Below the pieces are notes generated by a model, which saw nothing but the letters and a program-made list of their open reading frames with translations, was not told the origin of the DNA and searched no databases. 64,000 nucleotides of DNA from Lachnospiraceae bacterium AB2028. GTDB lineage: Bacteria > Bacillota > Clostridia > Lachnospirales > Lachnospiraceae. Positions 17,567 to 26,558 of this stretch are shown piece by piece. Made by a program: the position numbers and the translations under genes. Numbering within the stretch: the first letter of the stretch is position 1; each line of letters begins with the position of its first letter. The DNA lies in NCBI GenBank assembly GCA_000621425.1, contig KK211275.1, positions 164,523 through 228,522 on the forward strand, written 5' to 3'.

Positions 17567-18877
17567 ATGAACATAATTCCGTTTATTGGAAAAACAAGGG
17601 AAGCAGCTGAAAAGGAAGCAAAAAAGCAGCTGGGTCCCGACATAACGGTTATATCCTCGGACATAGTTAATGTGAGGCCGAAAGGGAAGATTTTTGCCAG
17701 ACGCATGGTTCGGATAAATGTGGCTACAGAGGACGAGTCTGATAAGGAAAAGAAGATCCGTGAGGGTATTGCATCCATAGACCGTGCAAGGAAACGGGCA
17801 GAGGTTTCTTCTGTCAATGCTAATGCGGCAAAAAGGGCTGAGGATGCCAATACGACAGCCGACAAACCGGTCGGAGATACACAGACAGGAAACAGGACAG
17901 CAGTTCCGGAAATGCCTGCAAGTGGACATAATAATGATGCCTTGATGGAAGAAAAGCTCGATCATATCGAGAATCTTCTGCAGCAGAAGTTTGGACGGGA
18001 TGCATCTGTGAAAGAGGATGCTTTAAAAGCTGCGCAGAAAACTGACACGGATGCTGCTCCTGTTGATGGTGAAAAGAATTCCGAGAAGGAAGCCTTCCTT
18101 AAGCTTTTATACAAGACGCTGGTTGACAATGAAGTAAACGAGACTGTTGCAAACCAAATGGTTGATGAGCTTGAAGTGGATTCAGGTAAGGAAGTGAAGA
18201 TGGAGCATATCCTGTCGGATATCTACCAGAAGATCATACTTAAGTTCGGCAGACCGGAGACTATTCAGCCTAATGGGAATGAGTGTAGGATCATAGTACT
18301 TATAGGGCCTACGGGCGTAGGAAAGACGACCACTCTTGCAAAGCTTGCTGCAAACCTTAAGATTAAGCAGAAAAAGAATGTGGCGCTTTTTACCACTGAT
18401 ACATACAGGATATCAGCGGCAGAACAGCTAAGGACATACTCGAACATATTGGATGCACCTTTTCATGTGCTTTACACCACAGAGGAAGTGTCGGAGCATG
18501 TGGATATCTACAGGGATTATGATTATATACTGGTAGATACCACCGGTCATTCACATCGCAACGAGGAATTAAAGAAGAATAATCATGAGATAGTAGAGGC
18601 ACTGAAGGCTGCAGGACAGGCAGAGGTTTATCTTGTGGTGTCGGCTACCACGAAGTACAGGGATCTGGTGGACGTTGCGGATGCCTACAAGGAAATCGGC
18701 GACTACAGGCTTATTTTTACCAAGCTGGATGAAACTGATGCGCTGGGTAATCTTTTAAATCTGCATATGCACACCGGGGCGCCCATGAGCTATATAACTA
18801 ACGGACAGAATGTTCCCGGAGATATTGATATATTTGATGCACAGGAAACAGTTAAGAAATTATTAGGCGGAAATTAA
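17567..18877 (+). CDS. flhF: Flagellar SRP-like GTPase FlhF
   Basis: 436 residues: an N-terminal basic domain (NIIPFIGKTREAAEKEAKKQ), a poorly conserved acidic middle (about 80-190), and the SRP-type NG domain with P-loop GPTGVGKT (247-254), DTYRISAAEQL, DTTGHSHRN and TKLDETDALG motifs. It guides placement and number of flagella and activates FliP recruitment. In the usual SRP motif D-T-A-G, this protein reads D-T-T-G, which is also common in FlhF. Starts immediately after flhA. Confidence 0.95.
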   Translation: MNIIPFIGKTREAAEKEAKKQLGPDITVISSDIVNVRPKGKIFARRMVRINVATEDESDKEKKIREGIASIDRARKRAEVSSVNANAAKRAEDANTTADKPVGDTQTGNRTAVPEMPASGHNNDALMEEKLDHIENLLQQKFGRDASVKEDALKAAQKTDTDAAPVDGEKNSEKEAFLKLLYKTLVDNEVNETVANQMVDELEVDSGKEVKMEHILSDIYQKIILKFGRPETIQPNGNECRIIVLIGPTGVGKTTTLAKLAANLKIKQKKNVALFTTDTYRISAAEQLRTYSNILDAPFHVLYTTEEVSEHVDIYRDYDYILVDTTGHSHRNEELKKNNHEIVEALKAAGQAEVYLVVSATTKYRDLVDVADAYKEIGDYRLIFTKLDETDALGNLLNLHMHTGAPMSYITNGQNVPGDIDIFDAQETVKKLLGGN

Positions 18878-19771
18878 ATGGCAGACCAGGCGGAACAGTT
18901 AAGAAATATTGTCAGGGCAAACGGCGGCGCAGTGGCACAGCGTCCCTTGGCACGGGTGATAACGGTCACCAGCGGCAAGGGCGGTGTGGGAAAGTCCAAC
19001 ACGTCCATTAACCTTGCCGTGCAGTTCCAGAACATGGGCAAGAGGGTGATAATTCTGGATGCCGATTTCGGTCTGGCAAATATAGAGATAATGTTCGGCA
19101 CCGTGCCTGAGCATAATTTAAGCGACTTGATCTACCAGAACATGAACATAAAGGATGTCATCACCTGGGGACCCGGAGGAGTTGGTTTTATATCAGGCGG
19201 TTCAGGTATAGCGGGGCTCTCAAATTTAGGCAGGGAATACTTAACGCTCATAATCAGGAACTTAGCTGAACTGGATGCAATAGCGGATGTTATAATAATA
19301 GATACCGGCGCAGGAATATCGGATGCAGTGCTGGAATTCTTAGTGGCCAGCGGTGAGATCATCCTGGTGACAACGCCTGAACCCACATCCATAACGGATT
19401 CCTATTCGCTATTGAAAGCGCTTAACAGGCACCCAAGGTTTTCAAAGGAAAACTCAAAGATAAAGGTCATATCAAACAGGGTGGACCGCATGGCGGACGG
19501 AGAGCTTTTGTTCAATAAGCTGAACGTGGTCGTAGCCAGATATTTAGGCGTGCCGCTTGAGTACTTAGGAGCGGTACCGCAGGACAAGATGCTGGCAGCA
19601 GCCGTTATGCAGCAGAAACCCGTTTCGCTGGCTCATCCCAATGCTGAATCTGCAAAGGCATACAGGATGATCGCCGAGAAACTTGAAGGACTTGAAACAA
19701 CAGGAAATGTAAAAAAGAGAGGAATGGCCGCATTTTTCTCACATATTGTGGTCAATAAGAAAAACGTATGA
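18878..19771 (+). CDS. flhG: Flagellar number regulator FlhG (MinD-like ATPase)
   Basis: 297 residues with a DQAEQLR N-terminal motif that in homologues activates the FlhF GTPase, followed by the deviant Walker A box GKGGVGKS (33-40), FGLANIEIMFG switch I, and DTGAGISDAVLEF switch II. Together with FlhF it sets flagellar number and site. The C-terminal amphipathic end (GMAAFFSHIVV) probably binds the membrane. First codon follows the flhF stop directly; its end overlaps the PilZ gene by four bases. Confidence 0.95.
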   Translation: MADQAEQLRNIVRANGGAVAQRPLARVITVTSGKGGVGKSNTSINLAVQFQNMGKRVIILDADFGLANIEIMFGTVPEHNLSDLIYQNMNIKDVITWGPGGVGFISGGSGIAGLSNLGREYLTLIIRNLAELDAIADVIIIDTGAGISDAVLEFLVASGEIILVTTPEPTSITDSYSLLKALNRHPRFSKENSKIKVISNRVDRMADGELLFNKLNVVVARYLGVPLEYLGAVPQDKMLAAAVMQQKPVSLAHPNAESAKAYRMIAEKLEGLETTGNVKKRGMAAFFSHIVVNKKNV

Positions 19772-20493
19772 AGATAACAGACATCATGGAACCCGGCAGA
19801 CGTGTGGATATTGAATCCCTAGGAGATTATGTCGGAGAGGAAGAACTGAAAAGGGCTTATCACATCACAAAGGTTTATGACATACCGGATGATGACACGA
19901 TAGAGATAGTCATGCCTATGGACCACGGCAAGATGATAGTCCTGGACGTGGAGGATGAGTATAAGCTGTACCTTTATACGAAGAAGGGGCTTTATTCATG
20001 CGAGGCAGAGGTTATAGACAGGCGCAATGATGCGAATGTTTCCGTTGCTGTTCTGGGAATTAATACTGATGTCGAGAAAGTACAGCGGCGTGAGTTTTTC
20101 CGTTTTGACTGCATAATGGGAATGACTGCAAGGGAGCTTAATGACATAGAAGCGCAGAATTACATGAATACTCATGTGCTGAATACTTTACAGGATCCTG
20201 CTGAAAAGTGCGTTATCATGGATATAAGCGGTGGTGGGATGAAGTTTGTCTCGGCAGCTCATTTTAAAAAAGGCGGGCTTGTGCATCTGCGGTTCATAAT
20301 GAATGTGCGTGGTGAGAACAAGAAATATGATGTGGTTTTAAGGCTGCTTTATGTAGACCCGTCAGCATCGAATCCCAAAAACACCGAGTACAGGGGAGAA
20401 TTCCTCTTCCTTGACGGCGGTGACAGGGAGGACATTATTAAGTTCATTTTTGACGAACAGCGTAAGGCGAGAAGGCATCAGACAGGAAGCTGA
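19768..20493 (+). CDS. PilZ-domain flagellar brake protein (YcgR/DgrA-like)
   Basis: 241 residues: an N-terminal YcgR-type beta domain (about 1-95) and a C-terminal PilZ domain beginning with the RREFFR motif (about 109-114) and containing DISGGGMKF, both needed for cyclic di-GMP binding. When loaded with c-di-GMP such proteins slow or stop the motor by contacting MotA or the switch. The position between flhG and cheB is typical for Clostridia. A c-di-GMP hydrolase (HD-GYP, 56511-58898) is present elsewhere in the window. ATGA overlap with flhG. Confidence 0.93.
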   Translation: MKITDIMEPGRRVDIESLGDYVGEEELKRAYHITKVYDIPDDDTIEIVMPMDHGKMIVLDVEDEYKLYLYTKKGLYSCEAEVIDRRNDANVSVAVLGINTDVEKVQRREFFRFDCIMGMTARELNDIEAQNYMNTHVLNTLQDPAEKCVIMDISGGGMKFVSAAHFKKGGLVHLRFIMNVRGENKKYDVVLRLLYVDPSASNPKNTEYRGEFLFLDGGDREDIIKFIFDEQRKARRHQTGS

Positions 20494-20555
20494 TGGCTGT
20501 TTTTTGTGCAAATTCTCTTTATGGAGCCCTTAAAAAAGGCTGAAAGGGGGTAAAA

Positions 20556-21626
20556 TTGGCTAAAAAAATTTTGTTTATAGATGACTCTGCACTCATGAGA
20601 AGAATGCTTTGTGATATAATAAACTCCGACAGCAGATTTCATGTCGAAGCTACCGCAAGGGATGGTCTTGAGGCGTTAGAGATCCTGAGGACAAACAAGT
20701 TTGACGGTATAGTAACAGACATAAATATGCCCAGGATGAACGGCCTGGATTTCCTCAGGGAGCTTGATAAGCTGAAGAGGGATGAAAGGGTCATGGTACT
20801 TTCTTCAGCAACAGCTGAGGGCGCAAAGGTTACCATGGAAGCTCTGGAACTGGGGGCTGTTGACTTCATACAGAAGCCTCAGGGCACCTTTGTAATGAAC
20901 AATAAGGAATTCCTGCAAGCCTTCTTTGATACTCTGGAAGCTGTAGTTTATTCCAACAGGGCAGCAAGACCTGCAAGGCGTACTGCAGCTGCACCTGTAC
21001 AGCCAGTTATCAAGCCTGATCCGGTGAAGATCGGAAGGGTATCCGGGGGAAGCAAGATAGTAGCTATCGCAAGCTCTACAGGAGGACCGAAAGCACTGCA
21101 GCAGGTCATTCCGAGGCTGCCGGCTAATATAGACGCACCAATAGTCTTAGTTCAGCATATGCCTGTAGGTTTTACAAAGTCTTTGGCAGACAGGCTGAAT
21201 GCAGTCAGCGAGGTTACTGTTACAGAGGCTGTTGAGGGCGAATTCCTGGAAAAAGGGCATGTGTACATCGCCCGGGCAGGAATGCATATGAAGTGCGAGG
21301 AACGTCATGGACGTACAAGAATAGTATATTCTGACGAGCCTAACAGAGAGGGCGTAAAGCCCTGTGCCAATTACATGTATGAATCCCTTATGGATACGAA
21401 CTGGCAGACTGTAGTCTGCGTGGTACTTACGGGGATGGGGAAAGATGGCACGGAAGGTATTAAGCGACTTAATGAACGGAAGGACACATTCATAATTGCA
21501 GAGGATGCAAAGGACTGTGTCGTAAATGGAATGCCGGGAAGCATAGTCGCAACGGGTTTGGTGAATCAGGTCTCTGGCCTGGATCATATAGCAACAGAAA
21601 TCCTAACGAAAGTGGGGGTAAGGTGA
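20556..21626 (+). CDS. cheB: Chemotaxis response regulator / protein-glutamate methylesterase CheB
   Basis: 356 residues. Receiver domain with Asp9-Asp10 and phosphorylation site Asp55 (GIVTDINMPRMNG), a linker, and the methylesterase domain with the catalytic triad motifs ASSTGG (Ser), VLVQHMP (His) and LTGMGKDG (Asp). It removes methyl groups from chemoreceptors and deamidates glutamines. Start is TTG 20556 behind AAAGGGGG. The 62 bases before it contain an imperfect AGCC/GGCT hairpin. No receptor gene lies in the window. Confidence 0.96.
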   Translation: MAKKILFIDDSALMRRMLCDIINSDSRFHVEATARDGLEALEILRTNKFDGIVTDINMPRMNGLDFLRELDKLKRDERVMVLSSATAEGAKVTMEALELGAVDFIQKPQGTFVMNNKEFLQAFFDTLEAVVYSNRAARPARRTAAAPVQPVIKPDPVKIGRVSGGSKIVAIASSTGGPKALQQVIPRLPANIDAPIVLVQHMPVGFTKSLADRLNAVSEVTVTEAVEGEFLEKGHVYIARAGMHMKCEERHGRTRIVYSDEPNREGVKPCANYMYESLMDTNWQTVVCVVLTGMGKDGTEGIKRLNERKDTFIIAEDAKDCVVNGMPGSIVATGLVNQVSGLDHIATEILTKVGVR

Positions 21627-21627
21627 A

Positions 21628-23778
21628 ATGGACGTAAGCCAATATCTTGACATTTTCCTTGATGAGAGCAGGGAGCATCTACAGAATCTCAACACAAATG
21701 TGCTGGCTCTGGAGCAGGACTCGGAGAACATGGACACGATCAACGAGATTTTCCGTACTGCACATACCTTGAAGGGTATGGCCGGGACCATGGGCTACAA
21801 GCGCATGCAGAACCTTACGCATGACATGGAGAACGTTTTCTCTGAAGTGCGTGACGGAAACATCAAAGTAACATCGAGCATGGTTGATACTCTTTTCCAG
21901 TGCCTTGATGCACTTGAGGAGTATGTAACGACTATCCAGGAGACCTCTGATGAAGGCGATAATGACAATCAGCCTATCATCAACGCGCTTAATGCATGTC
22001 TTGATGCTAAGGGCGGCGAGGCACCTAAGGAAGAAGCACCTAAGAAATCCAAGAAGGGCGGAAAGAAGGCTAAAGAAGCAGCACCTGAAGAGAAGGCAGA
22101 AAAGGCTGCATCCGAGGTTCCTGCTATCCAGCTTAATGAGGACGAGCAGAAGGCTGTTGAAGATGCAATGCTTGCAAACAAAAAGCTGTACAGCGTTCTT
22201 GTAAAAGTTCAGGAAAACTGCCTGCTTAAGGCTGCAAGAGCATTCCTTGTATTTAAGGCTATTGAGGAATTTGGCGAGGTAGTTGCGGCAAATCCTTCAA
22301 CCCAGGATATAGAGGATGAAAATTTTGAGTTTGAGTTCAAAGTACTTATAGCAGCAGACGGAGAACTTGATCCCATAATAGCTGCGATCAAGAGTGTGTC
22401 AGAAATTGCGGATGCATTCGGCGGTATCTTTGAGGCTGGTTCAGTTGAAAGTGAAGAGGCTGAAGAGACAGCTGCACCTGAGACTTCTGCGCCTGCTGAA
22501 AAGACTCAGGAAGTTAATAAAGAAACGCATGAAACAAAGACCACTGAGGTGGCAAAAGCTGAGAACGCGGCACCTGCAAAGAGCGGTGGAAACGCACCGG
22601 CTAAGAAAGCTGCAGGAAAACCTGCTGTTAACAGAACTGTTCGTGTAGATATAGAAAAGCTGGATTCACTTATGAACCTTGTCAGTGAGCTCATAATCGC
22701 AAAGAATTCACTGGTAAGTTCGGCAACCAGCCTGGGCAATAACAACAGCCAGCTCAATGACCATATTGAGTATCTCGAGAGTGTAACCACAAACCTTCAT
22801 GAGTCGGTTATGAAGGTTCGAATGGTGCCTATTGAGTCCGTTGTTACCAAGTTCCCTCGTATGATCAGGGATCTTTCCAAGAAACTCAACAAGCCTATCG
22901 AACTGTATATGACCGGTGAAGAGACAGAACTTGACCGTACAGTGGTTGATGAGATCGGTGATCCTCTGATGCACCTGCTCAGAAATTCCGCTGACCACGG
23001 TATCGAATCACCTGAAGAGCGTGCAAGTCGTGGTAAGCCTGAGGTTGGTTCCATTTATCTGGATGCTTACCAGGATGGTAACAACGTTGTCATCGAGGTT
23101 AAGGATGACGGTAACGGTATAGACGTTGATGCTGTAAAAAGAAAAGCTGTAGAGCGTGGCGTTCTTACTGAGGATCAGGCAGCAGCAGCTGATGATAATG
23201 AGATTATCAACCTTCTGTTCATGCCCAGTTTCTCAACAGCAAAGCAGGTTACGGATGTATCCGGACGAGGCGTTGGTCTCGATGTTGTTAAGAGCAAGAT
23301 CGAATCACTTTCCGGTGAGGTTGATGTTAAGACCAAGCTAGGCGAAGGTTCTACATTCAGTATCAGACTGCCGCTTACCCTGGCTATCATACAGGCTCTC
23401 ATGGTTGTAGTTGGTAACGAGAAGTATGCTATGGCCCTTGGCGGAATACAGACCATTGAAGATATAAATCCGGCTGATATTAAGACAGTACAGGGTAATG
23501 AAGTTATCAATCTTCGTGGCAATGTAATTCCTCTTATCAGGCTTGACCAGGTTGTTGGTGTTGAATCTACCCGTGCCGAAGATGAGAACATGGTAGTGGT
23601 AATTGCAAGAAAGGGTGATAAGCTTGCAGGTTTCGTTGTTGACGAGCTTATCGGTCAGCAGGAAATCGTTATCAAGTCCATGGGCAAGTATATCAACAAG
23701 TGTAAATTCATCAGTGGTGCCACGATTCTCGGTGACGGTGAGATAGCACTCATAATTGATGCGAACGCATTGATCTAA
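21628..23778 (+). CDS. cheA: Chemotaxis sensor kinase CheA
   Basis: 716 residues. P1 phosphotransfer domain with the phosphorylated histidine in FRTAHTLKGMAG (His46); a Lys/Ala/Glu-rich linker (about 130-165); a P2-like region (165-275); a second Ala/Glu/Thr-rich linker (275-325); P3 dimerisation; P4 kinase with N box (HLLRNSADHGIE), G1 (DDGNGI) and G2 (GRGVGLDVV); and the CheW-like P5 at the end. It autophosphorylates in receptor arrays and passes phosphate to CheY and CheB. CheY and CheR are not in this window. Two low-complexity linkers are longer than average. Confidence 0.97.
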   Translation: MDVSQYLDIFLDESREHLQNLNTNVLALEQDSENMDTINEIFRTAHTLKGMAGTMGYKRMQNLTHDMENVFSEVRDGNIKVTSSMVDTLFQCLDALEEYVTTIQETSDEGDNDNQPIINALNACLDAKGGEAPKEEAPKKSKKGGKKAKEAAPEEKAEKAASEVPAIQLNEDEQKAVEDAMLANKKLYSVLVKVQENCLLKAARAFLVFKAIEEFGEVVAANPSTQDIEDENFEFEFKVLIAADGELDPIIAAIKSVSEIADAFGGIFEAGSVESEEAEETAAPETSAPAEKTQEVNKETHETKTTEVAKAENAAPAKSGGNAPAKKAAGKPAVNRTVRVDIEKLDSLMNLVSELIIAKNSLVSSATSLGNNNSQLNDHIEYLESVTTNLHESVMKVRMVPIESVVTKFPRMIRDLSKKLNKPIELYMTGEETELDRTVVDEIGDPLMHLLRNSADHGIESPEERASRGKPEVGSIYLDAYQDGNNVVIEVKDDGNGIDVDAVKRKAVERGVLTEDQAAAADDNEIINLLFMPSFSTAKQVTDVSGRGVGLDVVKSKIESLSGEVDVKTKLGEGSTFSIRLPLTLAIIQALMVVVGNEKYAMALGGIQTIEDINPADIKTVQGNEVINLRGNVIPLIRLDQVVGVESTRAEDENMVVVIARKGDKLAGFVVDELIGQQEIVIKSMGKYINKCKFISGATILGDGEIALIIDANALI

Positions 23779-23791
23779 GGGGGACCGGAAA

Positions 23792-24265
23792 ATGGAAAAT
23801 GAATTAGCAATCAGCAAAGCAGGATATGATGATAACAGTGTTGTAACAACAACTCAGTACATTGTGATCGCACTTGGAACAGAACAGTACGGTATAGATA
23901 TAAAGTATATCGATAATATCGTTCGTATGCAGCAGATCACAAGAGTTCCTCAGGTTTCACCGTACTGGAAGGGCGTAATAAACCTTCGTGGTGAGGTAAT
24001 TCCTGTAATGAGCCTTAGGGTTAAAATGGGACTTGAGAGTGATGTTGAAACCAAAAATTCAAGGATCATCATAATAAAGCAGGATCAGCATGAGCCTATA
24101 GGTGTTATGGTTGATTCTGTAAAGGAAGTCGTTACTTTAAGCTCAAATCAGGTTGAGAAGGTAACCGGAGAGGCAAAAGAGGACGGATACGTTTCCGGCA
24201 TAGGAAAGCAGGAAACCGGCCTTATATCCCTTCTGGATATTGAGCAGGTAATGCAGGATATGTAA
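23792..24265 (+). CDS. cheW: Chemotaxis coupling protein CheW
   Basis: 157 residues, a single CheW domain with the typical VIALGTEQYGIDIKYIDNI and GVINLRGEVIPVMSLR segments. Links receptors to CheA. GGGG lies before the ATG, thirteen bases after cheA. Confidence 0.96.
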   Translation: MENELAISKAGYDDNSVVTTTQYIVIALGTEQYGIDIKYIDNIVRMQQITRVPQVSPYWKGVINLRGEVIPVMSLRVKMGLESDVETKNSRIIIIKQDQHEPIGVMVDSVKEVVTLSSNQVEKVTGEAKEDGYVSGIGKQETGLISLLDIEQVMQDM

Positions 24266-24273
24266 AAATGTTT

Positions 24274-24311
24274 GGCGGCTGTCCAGAACCGTTAGGTTTT
24301 GGACAGTTGCC
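24274..24311 (+). other. RNA hairpin between cheW and cheC
   Basis: A strong stem, GGCGGCTGTCCAGAACC pairing imperfectly with GGTTTTGGACAGTTGCC around a GTTA loop, lies nine bases after the cheW stop. No T-run follows, so it is not a standard terminator. It could protect the 3' end of a processed cheW message or act as a weak attenuator that lowers cheC-cheD-fliA expression. Confidence 0.55.
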
Positions 24312-24358
24312 TGTGTTGCATGATGTGAGGACTGAAGTTTAAGAAGGGGTTAACGGAT

Positions 24359-24976
24359 ATGTCTGATATAAATGTTGATGAGATATCAAGTCAGTATTTT
24401 GATGTACTCAAAGAAATCGGAAACATAGGTGCGGGTAATGCTACCACAGCACTTTCATCCATGCTGGGTGAAAAGGTTGACATGGCAGTTCCTAAGGTTC
24501 GCCTTATGGAATTCAAGGATGTGGGAACGACCATGGGCGGCGAGGAGCAGATCGTTGCAGGCATATATCTGGTGGTGGATGGTGACATTCACGGCAGTAT
24601 TATGTTTGTGCAGCGTAAGGAATCTGCCAAGACAATGATAAGCAAGCTTATGGGCATGCCTTCTGAACAGCCTGATGAGTTTTCTGAAATGGAACTGTCG
24701 GCACTTAAGGAAATCGGCAATATCATTACCGGTGCATACCTTAATTCCCTTGCCACACTTACGAATCTTACTATTTTCCCCTCCGTACCGGATGTTTGCA
24801 TTGATATGGCGGGAGCAATCCTTTCAGTGCCGGCCATCGAGTTCGGTACTATTGCTGACAAGCTTTTGCTTATTGAAACTGATTTTACTGACGATGAAGA
24901 TATGTCCGGATTCTTTATACTGGTTCCGGACGGCGAGTCGTATGGAAAGATATTGAAAGCACTTGGAGTGATGTGA
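24359..24976 (+). CDS. cheC: CheY-P phosphatase CheC
   Basis: 205 residues. Two copies of the active-site helix with Glu and Asn (VLKEIGNIGAGNATTAL near 17-33, and ALKEIGNIITGAYLNSL near 117-133). It dephosphorylates CheY-P and is stimulated by CheD, its partner directly downstream. A second CheC-type phosphatase, FliY, is encoded 14 kb upstream. AAGGGG precedes the ATG. Confidence 0.95.
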   Translation: MSDINVDEISSQYFDVLKEIGNIGAGNATTALSSMLGEKVDMAVPKVRLMEFKDVGTTMGGEEQIVAGIYLVVDGDIHGSIMFVQRKESAKTMISKLMGMPSEQPDEFSEMELSALKEIGNIITGAYLNSLATLTNLTIFPSVPDVCIDMAGAILSVPAIEFGTIADKLLLIETDFTDDEDMSGFFILVPDGESYGKILKALGVM

Positions 24977-24977
24977 T

Positions 24978-25463
24978 ATGGCGGAGACTATTAAAGTCGG
25001 AATTGCTGATCTAAATGTTTGTACACCACCAAATCTTATCACTACTATAGGTTTGGGCAGCTGTGTAGGAATAGCAATCAGGGATAAGACTACCAAAGTT
25101 GGTGGTCTGGTACATGTTATGCTTCCCAGTTCGCAGGAAGTAAAGAGTAATTCTAATGTGGCCAAGTTTGCAGATACCGGTATACCGGAACTTGTAAACC
25201 GGCTTGAGAAAATGGGTGCATCCCGCTCGAGGATGGTTGCCAAGATAGCAGGCGGAGCAAAGATGTTTGCATTCCAGTCGAAGACCGAGTTGGCAGCGGT
25301 TGGAGCTCGTAATGTGGAGGCGACCAAAAAGGCGCTTGCAGCCCTGCGTATCCCTATAATTGCAGAGGATACAGGTGAGAATTACGGACGGACAGTTACC
25401 TTTAATCCGGAGACCGGTGATTATGAGATTAAGGCGGTAGGAAAGCCTGTTAAGGTGATATGA
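24978..25463 (+). CDS. cheD: Chemoreceptor glutamine deamidase CheD
   Basis: 161 residues with the catalytic cysteine and histidine in GLGSCVGIAI and GGLVHVMLP. It deamidates receptor glutamines and regulates CheC. One base after cheC; its TGA overlaps the next ATG. Confidence 0.95.
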   Translation: MAETIKVGIADLNVCTPPNLITTIGLGSCVGIAIRDKTTKVGGLVHVMLPSSQEVKSNSNVAKFADTGIPELVNRLEKMGASRSRMVAKIAGGAKMFAFQSKTELAAVGARNVEATKKALAALRIPIIAEDTGENYGRTVTFNPETGDYEIKAVGKPVKVI

Positions 25464-25744
25464 GTTCAGATAATTCCGGAAAAAAAAAGAATAACCTAAA
25501 GACGAAAAATCTGCCACCTTTATTTATGATGTGTGGTGGTTGTGTTGCCCTTGTTATCTGTCTTGTGCAAAAACAGCCGCTACTCACTTTATTGGTGGTT
25601 CTTTTTATTACATTGTTGGTCTTTGCAATATTGGGGACCATAGTAAAAACCATAGTTGATCAGTTCAACATGACAATGAAGTACTCTGATTATTTTGATG
25701 ATCCGGGTGATCTCGTTGAGAAGAGAAATATGGATGAACTTTAA
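25460..25744 (+). CDS. Small membrane protein between cheD and fliA
   Basis: 94 residues: a Lys/Asn-rich cytoplasmic start, two closely spaced hydrophobic segments (about 19-38 and 41-65) and an acidic tail with Tyr and Asp (MKYSDYFDDPGDLVEKR). ATGA overlap with cheD implies tight co-expression with cheD and fliA. In Bacillus the neighbour of sigD is the membrane protein SwrB, but that gene lies after sigD and I see no sequence likeness. Function unknown; a role in motility is inferred from position only. Confidence 0.75.
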   Translation: MSSDNSGKKKNNLKTKNLPPLFMMCGGCVALVICLVQKQPLLTLLVVLFITLLVFAILGTIVKTIVDQFNMTMKYSDYFDDPGDLVEKRNMDEL

Positions 25745-25769
25745 GATTGCTCTGTAGGAGTTTGTGGAT

Positions 25770-26540
25770 ATGGATGAAGCTGCAAGAGAACGCCTGTGGA
25801 TGGATTATTCAAGGCTGCATACACAGGAAATAAGAGATAGTCTGATAGTGGAGTATGCCCCCTTGGTTAAGGTTGTTGCCGGACGACTTTGTATGTATCT
25901 TGGCAGTAACGTTGAGTATGATGATTTGGTGGGGTTCGGGGTATTCGGACTTATAGATGCGATAGAGAAATTTGACACTAGGAAGAATATAAAGTTTGAA
26001 ACTTATGCGTCTCTTCGTATAAGGGGCGAGATTATAGACCAGATTAGAAAAAGTGATTGGATTCCCAGGACGTTAAGGCAGAAACAAAAACAGCTTGATG
26101 CTGTTATGAAGGATATTGAGGCTAAGACAGGGAGACAGGCTACTGATGAAGAGATTGCTGAGGCGCTGGGGATTTCACCGGATGAACTGGTAAACTGGCA
26201 GTCACAGATGAATCTTACAAATGTGGTATCCCTGGATGAGTTTGTGGATGCGGGAATGGAAATCAGCGATGCCAACAGTTACAACAGGCGTTATACTTCT
26301 CCGGAAGAAAATATGGAGCGTTCTGAACTGAAGAGCATGCTGGAAGAAGCGATTGACCAGCTTACGGAAAAGGAACGTAGCGTGATTCTTTTTTATTACT
26401 ATGAGGAGCTTACGGTCAAAGAAATTGCACAGGTTATGGAAGTGACAGAATCAAGAGTATCGCAGCTCCACACCAAGGCTTTGCAGAAGATGAAGAAGGT
26501 TATGGGAGAATATATCGGAATACTTGCGCAGCTTTCATGA
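25770..26540 (+). CDS. fliA: Flagellar sigma factor FliA / sigma-D
   Basis: 256 residues with regions sigma-2 (DDLVGFGVFGLIDAIEKFD), sigma-3 (RQATDEEIAEALGI) and sigma-4 (LTEKERSVILFYYYEELTVKEIAQVMEVTESRVSQ, split here as a helix-turn-helix). FliA/WhiG type. It directs RNA polymerase to late flagellar and chemotaxis promoters such as the one proposed at 6822. ATG 25770 is nine bases after AGGAG; the GTG at 25764 would be only three bases from that site. No anti-sigma factor FlgM gene lies beside it. Confidence 0.95.
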   Translation: MDEAARERLWMDYSRLHTQEIRDSLIVEYAPLVKVVAGRLCMYLGSNVEYDDLVGFGVFGLIDAIEKFDTRKNIKFETYASLRIRGEIIDQIRKSDWIPRTLRQKQKQLDAVMKDIEAKTGRQATDEEIAEALGISPDELVNWQSQMNLTNVVSLDEFVDAGMEISDANSYNRRYTSPEENMERSELKSMLEEAIDQLTEKERSVILFYYYEELTVKEIAQVMEVTESRVSQLHTKALQKMKKVMGEYIGILAQLS

Positions 26541-26558
26541 TGATCATTGGGGGTGTTT

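Noticed and set aside
16931-17965. Long open frame on the minus strand across flhA and flhF
   Set aside because: It is antisense to two well-conserved genes, has Cys/His-rich low-likelihood content and no ribosome site.
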